Source: Biomphalaria glabrata
Lineage: Eukaryota > Mollusca > Gastropoda > Planorbidae
Reading direction: 5' to 3'
Assembly (NCBI RefSeq): GCF_947242115.1
Contig: NC_074716.1
Span: 14,254,365 to 14,318,364, forward strand
Length of the DNA: 64,000 bases
The position numbers and the translations under genes are program-made. Shown here piece by piece: positions 46,234 through 59,900 of the stretch (position 1 is the stretch's first letter; every line of letters starts with the position of its first letter). The notes under the pieces were generated by a model. That model saw only the letters and a program-made list of their open reading frames with translations, did no database searches and was not told the origin of the DNA.

Positions 46234-48195
46234 TGAAACTAATTGGACATAACGTTATAGACATTGTTTAGGTACATATCTCATCTAGTAGTCCAGATAG
46301 AAGGTTGTTAGCACATCTTTATGTATTGCATAGTAACTAAAGTAGAGAAACAAATGTACACAGACACAATTAGTCTAAGTATCCATTCATTAAGAATATC
46401 CCCAGACTGAATCTCTCTCTATATACAAATACTTATGGACACAAACACAAAGTTGTTCACCCCCCCCCCTCCCATAACACAAAGCAGTTATACTGATATA
46501 GTTTTCTCTCCCCAACTAAAATCTAAATTATAAAGAAAAATGAGTATAAAGATAAAGTATTCTAAAATTAATAATAACAAATATCTGAACCTATAAATGT
46601 TGGCTGAATGAATTAACCCAGCTCCACAGAAGTTTACTGATGATGTTATAAATTACACAGGTTCCTTCAAAAAAAGAAGATTATTACATTCTTTATATAT
46701 TATGCTGGTCAGTCTTAGACACACCCAGTTATCTACGAAAATAATTATGGCTATGCCGTATTCTGTCTCAAGTAAGAAAACTTAATCCTCCTGTTGTAAC
46801 AAAGTACAGAAACCAACAACAAAAAAATCTAGATTTACATTGCTAAAAACAGCTGGCATTTTTTTTTTTTGGTAACAATTCAGTTACTGCTAAACAACTA
46901 CAGCACAAAGTTACAGCTGCTTTAGTTAGTGTTTGGAAATTATTTTTTTAAATTGAAAGACAACTCTCAATAAGGAGAGACTACATATAGCTTTTTTTTT
47001 TAAAGATCTTTTGAAAAGTGAAGAAAATAATAAATAAAAAACAAAATAGTGTTACAACCAAGACACAGTATTTGATTATAAGCTCACTGTTATTTGTTGA
47101 TAGGGACTTGTTTAAAATAAAGATCTAAAAACAAAATGTGATGATGATGCATGGAATGGAATTAAGTCAACAAAGTTCAATTTAAACTATAAGCAAATGG
47201 AATTTTTAAAAAAGCCCAAATGTGGATTTTGATTGACTTGTCAATTATTTGTATTTGTACCTACCTAATTTTAATAATTACATTTCCTTTTAATTATTAA
47301 TTTTTTTTTCTTTAGACATTTCAAAAGCAATAAACATTTGTCAATTTCCCATTTTCTCTAGAGCTATGTAAATTGTCATAATTTTGAAAATGATAGCACA
47401 ATTTTAAATTTGATTTCTGTAACTGTAATAGATGCAGAGAATATATATGATACCAATTATTAAGTATCATGTCTGACCATCACAAAAAAGCTTTCGATTC
47501 AGTTGAATATTTTACTTACAAAAAAATGTAAAGAAGAAAAATTACAAGGTTATGACAATAAATAATTGAGAAATATTTCAATGAAATATTCAAAGTTTTC
47601 TTGTTAAATATAGGTAACAAACAACAATCACCTTGTGCAAAAGTTTGGTCCAATACATTAAGTATTACAATAAATAAACAATCATAAGCTTAACCTATTT
47701 GTTATAGTGATGTTTTGCAAATGGTATATCGGTACATATATTAGTAATAAGAACTTGTGACCAGATAAAAAGTCTAAAAAAAATATTATTAATTTGAAAA
47801 AAGAAATTTTATATAAAATAATTCAGAAAAACACTTATTCCATACTATCATCCATACAGACCTATCAATTATGACATGCTAATAAAGATATCTAAGTAAA
47901 CCACAGAATATTCTTAAAAATATATTATTACAAATATGCACAATGCCTTTGAGCTTAATTTAAAACAGATATTCTCATTGAAATCCATTGAACAGATGAT
48001 GTAAAGTTCACCTGCGTAGCAGCGAATGGTTATTAAACATCTGATGATTAAGTCAACAACAAAATTTCAGGGTAGAATAATTGGAGTTGAATGGGGGGAA
48101 ATCCTACCCATTAAGAACTGAAATGGAGAGTTTCAGCTTAGAAGTTGACCACTTTATACTAGGAAAGCAAGCTCACCTTCCATCATTTAAATCAC

Positions 48196-48395
48196 TATCA
48201 CCTTTTAATTACTGGTATACTTGTTTACAAAAAGTTGACTCTAACAATCTAGATTAAAAATTGATACATAAAAACAGTTGATATTCATTAGGAACTATCA
48301 CCTTTTAATTACTGGTATACTTGTTTACAAAAAGTTGACTCTAACAATCTAGATTAAAAATTGATACATAAAAACAGTTGTTATTCATTAGGAAC
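48196..48395. repeat. 100-bp tandem duplication
   Basis: Two adjacent units of exactly 100 bp (48196-48295 and 48296-48395) differ visibly at only one base (GATATTC against GTTATTC), so the duplication is recent. It lies in the putative RAB3IP 3' UTR. Confidence 0.95.
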
Positions 48396-48897
48396 TGAAC
48401 ATTGCATTGGGGAGCCAGCATTCTTCAAGCTCTTGGTTAACAAGCAGTATAGAGTCTAACATTAGTACTAGTGGATAATACCAGAGTGATTGATTTCTTC
48501 AAGGCAAAGACTAATAATAAAAAAAAAGATGAAGAGTTTGTTACAAACAAATAGAGCAAACCCATGTAGACCAGGCGTGCTCACACATAATCTTGCAAAC
48601 ATCTAAACTACATCCATGACATTAACCTCAATTTATCCAACATGAAACATTGTTACTAACAGACCTTGTAGGAGAAACATGGAGATCTTTGTCTACTACT
48701 TTTGTAATCTGTTTTGGAGTTGCATATAGCTTGAATCCCATACAGCTAATGAAAAGCTGTTTTTCTTCTTGTTAAAAAATTGTTTATACATAAGTGCATA
48801 GAATCGACATAATTTTAAAAACAAAAGGACACACTTTTAGTACCCATGGTACCAATGGACACATTCTAAATACATAAATATTATTGTGAAATTGGTG

Positions 48898-49015
48898 GGG
48901 GCAGTTGGTCGTTGTGCTGGCCACACAACACCCTTGTTAACTGTGAGCCACAGAAACAGATGACCTTTACATCATTTACCCAATAGACTGCATGGTCTAG
49001 AAGGTGAATTTATCA
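48898..49015 (+). mobile_element. SINE family A, 3' part
   Basis: GGCAGTTGGTCGTTGTGCTGG, CACCCTTGTTAACTGTGAG, AGAAACAGATGACCTTTAC and CCCAATAGACTGCA match the reverse complement of 30125-30220. The tRNA head is missing. Confidence 0.8.
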
Positions 49016-50921
49016 TATATAGTACCGATTGTGATGTACATAAGTTAAAGACTGGGTAATACTAACACCCTTTTTCATGTTTTAAAAATGGTTTATATGT
49101 AGTGCATATCATGTGCATATCTAATTTTAAAATTAAGAGGGTATGCTATCAAAGGAATAAATTGTTGCTTTAACACCTACTTAGAGCACAAAAAAAGGCA
49201 AAAGGAATCTAACCATGGCAGATGGCAGCACAAAGAAATGAGTGGCTTTACCTTACAAAAGCAGTTAAAACACTACTAACTATTGAGGGCTATTAATTCC
49301 ATAAGAAAAGCCACTAGTCTAGAAAATATAAACTTAACTTGGAATACTTCAATAGCGACAAAGCAGACTGAAACAGATTACTACTTCCTGTCACCAGGAT
49401 CAAAAGTGAAATGTAACCCAAACATACCCCCCCCCCCCGTTTTTTTTTTCTATTTACATTCTCAGTAATCCAGGGCTAATAACAAAAGTATTTTTTAAAC
49501 ACATTTTTGTTTTGTTGCAAAATATTTTTGATTTTTAAATAATAAACATTTATAATTACATAAAGGAAGAAAAAAAAAACTATTGCCAGACATGAAAAAC
49601 ACATTCGAATGAATAATGCTGCTTGACTTTTTTTTTTGAGATACAATCTTGAGTACAATGATTAGAGAAACCAAAGAAGAAAACAAAAGAAACGAAAACC
49701 AAAAAATTTAAATAAAAACTGGCCAGATTTACATTAACAGCCTTGTGCTAATATAGTGTTGTTAAAATACATTTTAAATAATAGTAAACTGAAAATGACT
49801 ATACAACCCAGACCATTTTTTTATACATATATGTATACATGTCATTATATGCCATCAATAAGAATATGTGTAATTTTAAAAGTTATAAAAAAAATTTAGT
49901 AAAATATTTGTCATTGAACCATAATATTCATTTTGACTCAATTTGTTTAAGTAGACATAGTTATATACATTTTGTACAAACTAACCAATGAATTTAATAC
50001 TTTTGGTCTTTTGTTTTTTTTCTATGTGCATAGTAATTATGAAAAAGAAAATACAACTCATTCCTGTCTGCCACTTAGCAAGTTACTACTTTTCAAAAAC
50101 ACATCCTGAAATAACCTAATAGCTAGTTCACAAGAACACATACTGATTGCTATAACCTACATTTAATACTGTATTGCACATTAATTAAACTAAAATTATG
50201 TTTAAATTTACTGCCATGAAAACAGAAAAAAAACAGTCAAAAAGTTCCCCTTCCTCCAATATGTCAAAATAAACAAATATTTTATGTACAACTGTGAAAA
50301 ACAAAACAAAACAAAAAAAAAAAAAAAAGAAAAATATGACCTACAGAAAAACAAAACATTCAGTTCTCAACTTGTAAACTACACATTATAATCAACATTT
50401 CCAAACTGTACATTCTCAAAATAGAAAAAGAAATAATTATTACCTCATTGTATTTAAATATTAAACCAAACTCGTTTAGACTGACTAACATGACAACAAA
50501 ACAATTCTAATGTGATTGTGCGGAAAAAAAAAAATATAACAAAAAACCATAAAACTAACAAACAAAAATAAAACTAACATCAACATTGGACAATATGTTT
50601 AGCTGGTTGAATGACTTAAAACCTAAAGAGAGATTAATATCTAATTAGTTTATTCTGAGTAGGCAACATATGAAAATGTATACAGGTGAACTGGTTTAAA
50701 TAGACCGCATTGTGTATCATTTTAGTGAGAAAGAAGCTTTGAACAAGAAATGTAACTAGACAGAAAAGTAAAACATTATTTTCACCATTCAATAAATATT
50801 CTGCATAGGATATTCCAGAACAACAGCATAAAGCCGGAGCTGAGACCAATTGGGCTGTACAATAATATCAACTAGTTAAGATTGCAACATTTGATGTTAA
50901 TGACTCCATACTGCTTCGCTT

Positions 50922-53900
50922 TCAAATGAGACCAAGTCTGGCTTGAGCCATTTGCCCTCGAAGCTTGACAAGTTCAGCATACATATCTTTATCTAAAGTG
51001 AGATCAAAGAAAACAACATGATGTCATTGACCTCTTTTCATCTAAGTAAAAAATTTACTGAAAAAAAAAATTGAATCTTGTGTCTTCTTGTACCAGATAT
51101 TAATTATTTTTTTTTAATCTTCAGATTACTTAAAGGACATCATTATATTTGACCAATGAAACCAGCCCTGTGGGCATAACATATGAAAAATTAAAAAAAT
51201 GGTACTTAAAATGTGTTTACTTCTGTTGTATTTAACATATTGTAGATGCTCCTTTTGAAATTAGAGAATATAGAGCTAAAAAAAATGTTTTTCACCTGAG
51301 CATTTGACAAGACCTTGGACTATGTAGCGAACATATGAAAAAAAATCACACACAGCAGCTATCTGTTCAAAGAAAATAGAGAAATATCTGACTGACATTC
51401 AGGTCAAGGGAGCAGTAAAATCACTAAAATTTTGACAAAACTATCCAATAGTAATCCAATCTAGCTATGCCCTATTTGTTTTTTTTTTTTACAATGCACA
51501 AAAAAGCACAAAATTTTAAAACTTTTTTTTAGTTTCACAAAATTATAGTTTCACTTTCTTTATAAGAAAATTATTACCAATCAAGTAACATACAATAACA
51601 ATTGGTTCAAAACCTACCCTATTACGTGCCATCTGGGAAATAGCGTACCATTCCTCATCTCCTTCAAACTTAATCTTGTAGTTACAAAGCTTGGATGTTT
51701 CAGACAGGCAGCATTTACTGCAGATAAATATTTGATAAAATGTCAATACTGAGTGATGCCCTTTTTTAAGCTAAATCAATAAATATAACTAACGTCTCAA
51801 ATCATTGCAGATATATGTTCATAAACAAATTTTTACCTAATGTACATAAAGAATAACCCAAATCATATTTAATAAATATAATTACTCTAGAATAATCTAA
51901 GATGTACACTGAATTATAGTTGCTTATTAGTTTAAAATCTAAAGAAATAGAACCATGATTAGAATATCATATGAACAATTACAAATAATAACAAAGCTGT
52001 TAAATTTCTATTAAAAAAAGATTTATATGCAAATATATCTAATAATTTAAAATAATAATAATACACTTCCATATATATAAATCTTTGTTATTACTAATAA
52101 ACAAAAATTCTGAATAAAAAACTAACTTGCTAACAAAGCTAATGCCTAAAATAAAACTTGCTGAAGCAAACTGATGTGTAGCTTATATCTAGCCCATTTA
52201 ATTAACTTGCAGCACAAATATACATAAACATTATTTCCCCTGAAATGTACAAATCAATCAAGTTACCTACCGAGGATAAGAATGATCTCCAGGAATGGGT
52301 TCAATAGACAAGGAATTGTTTTTCACACTGTCTAGAAGTCTGCTAGCAAGCTAGAAGGCCCAACAATAACAACAACAACAAAATCATAAAATACATTTTT
52401 TTAAAAAGATTATAGAAAATGTCACAAACATTAAGGTAAAAAACTATTTTGAGATGATTATGCAAGATTCTAAATTATCATACTATTAACAAATATTTTG
52501 TAAAAATCCATAGTTTTTTAAATATACATTGACATTTACAATATATTTCTTAATTTATTAGAAACAGAACAGTTTTAGACTCAATTATAGTGTTTACTGA
52601 GAAAAGAGACAGGGTTACTGCAGTGATCAGACCCCATGATGACCTGCTAACTATAGTGAATAAATGCAAGCTCAAAATCTTATGGCCATATTACAAGATC
52701 TTCAGGGCTTGCAAAGACCTTCCTTCAGGAAACAGTACTAGGAAAAAGAAGAAAAGGCAGACAGAGAAAGCAATTGGAGGACAACATAAAAGAATGGATG
52801 GGCCTGCTATTTAAAGAGGCAAAAGACAGGGAGGAATGGAGAAAGACGGTCGACAAGTCTAGCTTGGTGCCCATACAGTCCAACAGACTAAGGGATAGGT
52901 AAAAGTATGGTGTTTAAAAAAAAGTTCTCTTAAGTTTTCAAAAAGTGATTATTTTATTTTGATTTAAACTATCTACAGCTTCTTAGGAGTACTCACTTTA
53001 ACATTCTTGAAGTTCAGACAAGGTTGAATATCTTCTGCATGCACCCGGGTGAAAAAGTGGCCAGTTAATTCCATTGTAGGTTGAAGCCGCCATCTTGAAA
53101 ATTCATCAAACACATTGGTATCAATCTAGGAAAATCAAGAAAAACAATATTACTTTCATAAAAGTTAAATATGTTTGCAAAAAACATTTATAACAGTTCC
53201 ATAACTCTTGAGCCCAAAAGGTGAGATATATATTAAAAAAAAAAATAAACATTAAAGTTCTATAAGTTACACAGAGAGTGACATAAGACAAAGGTGATTA
53301 AAGACCAACTGAAGAGGTTTTTATCGAAATTGAGATAACTATTGATTATGATAGTAGATGATATCAAATATAGTTCCTAAAAATTTGAGTTAAAAGAAAT
53401 ACATATTTATACTAGAAAAAGTCATTTGAAAGTGTAAAAAAATTAACGAGATTTGAAATGGCTCTGTCATGGCCGAAAGCAGAAGTGACGTTATAGTATG
53501 GAAATCACGGAAAAATGTCGAGCTCAAGACTCTAGATCTAGCTGGACCGCCTAGAGGATTCTAGATCTTGTTTTTTGTTATTAAGACCAACTTAACGTAG
53601 ACAATTTAGTCTTATTACTAGATTGTAACTAGATATATATATGGATTTAGATATCTAATAATAGATTTTTAGCTACATATATTTTTTTTTTACTAGTCTT
53701 AGTTTAGATGTAGATTCTAGATCTAAATTATTCTAAATCTAGTCGTAGATCTAAATCTAATTTAGTATAAATAAATTAAATAAATTACTATAAAAAATAA
53801 ATACAAAAAACAATAGGAATGTAAAAATATAGTCTTATGACTTATATAGTGACTAGCCTATTATAGGCTATAGGGCTAGGTCACTTCACTAGTGGTCTGT

Positions 53901-56900
53901 AATATTAATATATAGATTCTATGTCCTGGGGAAGGTTCTGTCTAAATCTTTAGACACTTTAGTTGGTCTATAAAAGTCTATTCTTGTTTTGTAGTAGGGC
54001 CTACTACAAGATTTAGAAGACTATTATCACTTATAGTCACTATAGTGTCTATAGTAACAATAGTTTTTAGAAAGCATATAATTTTTACTTATCATTTAAG
54101 GAAGGTATAGATCTAGATTTATAAATTAATAAAATCTAGACTTACTAAACTCTTTCATCATTAGACTCCAAGAATTAAAAGAATTAAGATAGATCTACTA
54201 AAGACCTTTATAGTATATAATCTAGTTATATTCTAGTAAAGTAGCACTAGATTCCTCTAGGCTGATATTAATGTTCATATTATTTATTATTATTATAGCT
54301 TTTATATAGCGCTACTTTCATGCTTATAGCATGCTCAGAGCGCTTTGGTCCAATCTCATTTGTGGACCGGTGGGGGGGGGGGGGGGGGGGGGGGGGGGGA
54401 AGGGGGTATCTAGGAGTTGGTTTTCCATGCTGCCTTTAGGCGCTCAGTAAACGCTACTCCGCCCGAGTCTGGTGTCGAACCTCGAGCCCCCTTCTAGGTA
54501 GCCAAGACAAGTTCAAGCGCACTTAGCCTCTCGACCACGCTTCCCACCAATATTCATTTAATATTACTTAATTTTTCATTTATGTATCTATTATGTATCT
54601 ATTACTAAATATATATATAAATTTATTTTATTTTATTTTATTGTAGAAACGTGACATTGGCTAAAAGATGACCTGACGCGTCCAACAGTGGATGGCTGCC
54701 TGATTGTGTGTTATGTCAGCTGGACTGTTATTTTATAAGACTGTTGAGCATCTTTTACTTACGAATCTAAAAGCTGATGCTATGACACTCAATGGCTTAG
54801 AAGAAATCCTGTCAGTTTTATATGGTTATGACAATAATCTTTAATAAATAAGTCTTATACAAGGACAGTAAAGATTATTATTATTATTATCATATTTTCA
54901 GTTGCTTTGTTTTAAGCTAAAGTTGTCTTAAATTTTTAGAATAAACAAATTATGTTACATTTTCTTTATAAATACTCAAAAGTGAAAAAATATTCTTTTG
55001 GATAAATTTCAACTTTGTGGGACATGCCCTTTATATTTAATGCAAACATAAAGTTATAAGGCATTATCTTCGATTCCGAAGATTAAGGATGAATGCAGCA
55101 TTTCTCTTGATTACACGAACCCAGTTGCAACTTGTATATTTTGTCATATCTAATTCATTATACAGACAAACGAGTGGTTTCTTTGGCATATAGGAAAGCC
55201 TTTAAAAGAAACAGCTGAAAAGCTCTGACGAGCTTGCTAAAGACAGACGCAGACGACGAAAAAAAATTAAATTATTATAAATGCGGAATGCATAGTTTGT
55301 TTATATTTATAAATTAGTTAATGAAATGTAAATATTTCCAGTAAGACACTGTTTACAAAGATATTTTAAAGAAAATTTAGCACCCAAAAGTTATTTAGCC
55401 AGATAAATAATTTAATATTAGAACTTGAAATATTTAATAGCTTGAACCTAACTGATCAAATATATTACCTCAGCTGTTTCTGATCTTATTATCTTATTTA
55501 AATTAAAGTATTCTGATAATATTCTTAATAGTTATAATGTTTTTTGTTTGGACAATAAAGATTATTATTATTACTTTGAAAATATGTTAATATAAGAAAA
55601 AGTAAAAGTGAACTATTAGTTAGCAATTCTGCTTTATAACAGCATTAGGAAAAACAAATTGAGCTCTTCATTGCTATCAGCTTTTCATTGAGCTAACTGC
55701 TTCCAATATGGGGATTACTCTTAAATTTTTAAATCATATAAGTTAAGGAAGCTGAATTTGTACTTAGTGTGCAAGTAACTATTAAGCTTTGACTTGTTTC
55801 TCCCCACCCCATCTCTACACACAATTAAACATTATCATTCCAAGGGCATTTGAATAAGTGAATTCCATTAGTCAAGGAGCTGTTTCTGCAACCATAGTTT
55901 CTAGCATATAGATCTATTTTACTATCATCGTTATCAGAATGAAAAATACCGGTAATTGAAAGGATTGGTGATAACAAAACAATAGCAGGTGTACTGCATG
56001 ATATGGTGGACAGAAACACTGTGTTGTGGTCAAATACTAGATACGCATGAATGGATCTAAGTTAAACCGGCTTGCTAATTGTGATTAGCTTACACTCATA
56101 GTCATACAAAACCACACGTGGACTGTAACAAGAGGTATAGTAGACTGATCCACGTTGTACGGTGGACTAAAACTAGATACTAGTACGCTTGATTGGATCT
56201 AGGCTTATCCAGCGAACATTAATTCGCTTACCTCTAAATTTAGTAGCATGACCTAGTTTCCATACTATGACGTCACGGACCAGTGTAGTGAGGGAGAAAG
56301 ACATCTTGAATGGCTACGAGACTAAGACTTTTTAGTGTCCCTAAAACCCACATTAAAACGCTAATATCTCATTAACGGCTGAAAAGTTATAGAAAATATT
56401 TTGCATACACGTTTTTTTAAGCATTATATTACAGAAAACAAGTATTAAAACGGTTTCTGTGATTGACCCCAAAACCTCTTCAGTTGGTCTTTAAGGTTTA
56501 AAACAATTTGAAACATAACTCATGCCCCACATGATATGACCTTCCACTCAACCATATGTATAAGAATTAAATAATATTAACGATAAACATTGATTAAAAA
56601 AATGTAACTGCAAGAAGAAAATACTGTTGAATGTCTGTATGTTGCCAGAGAAATGTGACAGGATGTTTTGCTACACATTGGCTATTGGGAGCTTTGAGTT
56701 CCTACGAAGTATGGTAAGCAATGTTGAGGTGATAATTACAAAATGAAAAATTAATCATTTCCCCTACTAGAACATTCAGCAACTATTGATTTTGAATTAA
56801 GTATGGAAAAATATAAATAGAAGAGAAGCTTGTTTCAAGGGCTCTAATCAGTTTGTTAAGACTACAAGTTTGAAGCTTCATGTTGAGTCTACTTCTTTAA

Positions 56901-59900
56901 TCCTGACTTTGAATTCTATTGAACTACTTGAAAAATTAAATAACTTTTTTTTGACAAGAGAAATTCTGTTGGTTCAACATCTATCACTGGCATACAATAT
57001 TTGGACATCAGATTTAAGGTCGGAAAATTCAAAGACATATTTACCACTCAATATGATTGTTCTCTATGAGTAGAAAATAAAGTTTATTTTAAACTCTAGG
57101 AGGTGCAGTGGTTCAGCAGTGCTTGGCTTCTGAACTGGAGATTTCCAGCCTTGAATCCTGGTGAAGACTGGCATTTTGAATTTAATGATCCGTAGGACCT
57201 ATTTGATGCCACCCAGCTCTAACATTAGTAGGGGAAAAGTAAAGGCAGTTGGTTGTTAAGCACTAGAGTCGTTGCCTCAATTTGTAGAAAACTAGAGTTG
57301 CAGGCAAATGCAGATTTTGGGTTGTTTTTTGCTTACACACACACTGCTAGTTTTAAATTAACTATTTATACCTTTACAAACTCTGACCCAAGAGAGCGAT
57401 ATTAAAGCTATTTTTAGGTGTTTTTGTATCTGCAGAATGTTGGAATGGATTTTTAAGATTTAAAAAAAAATTAAGTTGCTTTTTTTTTTTGCTAGCCTAC
57501 CAAAAATGGAACATATTTAGGATAATTTGTAGGCTTTAGTTAATTGTGATTTTAATGGGAATATTAATGTTTCAGCTGTAGAATAAGGAAATAATGATTG
57601 GGGCAAGTGATTTAGAGCCATTTAAGACTGATAGTAGTGAAAATGAATTTAAAAAATTGATGCTAGAGCCAGTACTGATTATGTTAGATCTAGTCAAAGT
57701 GGAGATTGGAAGGCAACCAACTCTGACATGATATTTTAATGTTTTTGAGCTCTGTAGGCCTTTTTATGACTTGAAACAGGATGCTAATCCCTAGGAAATA
57801 TTTTTCTATATTATAAAAAGTGACAAGTCACATGACCAAAATAACAAGCTGATTTACTCTCTCTTAACAAATAATAATTTCATTAGCACTGAGTGTATAA
57901 AACCAGGGACACACTATACCACTCTTGAACTTAGTTACCTCCTTCAGGTGTGCATGATGTTGGCTGGCTTCAGCCAGTTCCCTAGACTCTTTTGTAAACT
58001 GGTGATGACTTGTGGAGCGCCTGTGTGTCTTCCAAAATGGTTTTCCTCCTTTCTCTTTTTTTGGGGAGTCTATTTGTGGATGAAGGTGCCTGTTAGGGCT
58101 GCTGGGCGTGGACGTTAAAACTAAATCTTTCAGAGCAGCCACTTCAGCAGATAAAACTTCAATCTGATTCATTAGAAAAAAAAACAACAAAATTTAAAAC
58201 TGAGCACATTTTTTCTCTACCATAGCATTTATTTCAATATTCATAGCAACATAAGTAAGATAAAAACAACAACCAATGTTGTATTGCAAATATAAATGTA
58301 TAAAAAAAAAACCTACTTGACATTTTCTCAGAAAAAACAATTAAAAAAAAAGACTAATAGTTTTTCCTTTTACCAACTTACAATACACTACAAATGAGTA
58401 AAAGTGAAGACCCCAAATAAAACAAACAATATTTGATTTCTACAATGCTATCTGTATTTTTAGATCATGTAAAAATCTTCTGAACATGAGCAAGAAATGA
58501 AGTTCGTAGTGTCAAAAATGTACCTTGGCATTAGCTTCTTGTAATTGTTTTTTGGCTTGTTGCTCACTCAAAGCTGCAGCATTTAACTGTGAATTGACTT
58601 CCTGGACATCAGTAAAAAAACACAAGTTTTCAAATGTTTTTAAACATAAACTGTCACAGTGTCTTACATTGCTATTCATAAAGTTACAAGGTATATTTTG
58701 AAAGGAACATACAAAGCATAACATCTGACATTTAAAATTCAGTGTGTGTTCCAACAAACCTGCCAGTTGCCTCTTAATTGGTCTGTAAAGCACTTCTGTC
58801 ATTAGTAGTCACATTTAAAACAAAAGCATTTAAAAGTTGCACCACTAATAATACAAGCTGTAATGTTTCAATTTTAAGATGTGTTTTCAAGCTCTTGCTG
58901 TAACTATCTAAACATGTTAAAGGGAAACTCCAATGGTTTTTCAAATTCAAGTTATTGATATATTTAAATTTCATGTAAAAAGTTGTAATAGTAAGCATTT
59001 TACCTTTCTTATTTAAATGCTTAGAAACATTTATATTTAATAAATTAGACACTAAATTTTTGAATCTTAAAAAAAAACAGGGTTCTTAAATATTATGTTT
59101 TTAGGTTAGGCATATGTCACTTCCCTCAATACTGACAGCAAATATAAAGCTAACCAATCCCATCAGTTCATTCTTACAGAAGCTGTTAGGCATAGTGACA
59201 GCCTAGTCCATAGCTACGGTACATTTACACATACATAGATCTAAAAGCATTAGGATAACGAACTTGAGAAAAAAAGTAACATTTTCATCTACACCCCTCC
59301 TATTCCAAAAACTAAATAGATCATGTGTCTGCCTGATTCTAACAAACTGGTCAGTGTAAGGCCAGCCTAGGTTAAGTGGAGTCTGTCATCAAGTAATGAC
59401 AAGTCAACCATGCGATAGTGCTTGTAAGTTGAGCGGTCAGACGAGAAAATACATAGTGCAATGGTTAGTCAAACATGTAGAGCTACACATTTTTTTTATT
59501 TGTTTACAAGATCTACATCTAACTGAATAGACCTAGATCTATTTCTGTAACGAGATTGTAAAATTTATTGTATGGTTTTCCGTTATACAGTAAGTCTATA
59601 GACTCAAATTAATAGGTTTGTGTGGCGTCACATAGAAACCTGTGAAAATGTGACCGTTTTAGATGTGCAGAAAAATTACGTCAGAAAGACATCAATTACT
59701 AAGTTATTATTGAAAATAAAATAAAAAGAATAATATATTCATTTTCTGTAAATCAAAACACATATTATATCAAAAATTGTCAAAACCATCAGTTTCTTTT
59801 TAACAAAAAGCAATTAAGTTTGTAGATACCTCAAACAACGATGCTGTGAAATCACTAACTTCCTTCATTAATCTCTCTCTGATCCCTTTCAATTCATCCA

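Larger units (their letters stand above)
46205..50921 (-). other. Putative long 3' UTR of RAB3IP
   Basis: It follows the RAB3IP stop directly; T-rich on the minus strand, without credible coding sequence, and ends near a minus-strand AATAAA at 46228-46233. It contains a 100-bp tandem duplication (48196) and a SINE (48898). It may include an unrecognised intron. Confidence 0.45.
53302..56490. mobile_element. Non-autonomous TTAA transposon, 3.2 kb
   Basis: 20-bp perfect terminal inverted repeats (AGACCAACTGAAGAGG plus TTTT, and its complement at 56471-56490), flanked by TTAA at 53298-53301 and 56491-56494. Inner inverted similarity includes a stretch matching TATAGTATGGAAA near 53494 and its complement near 56259. 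No transposase frame is seen. The TTAA target suggests piggyBac-type mobilisation. It carries a SINE (54290-54548) and AGATCT-rich DNA. Confidence 0.85.
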
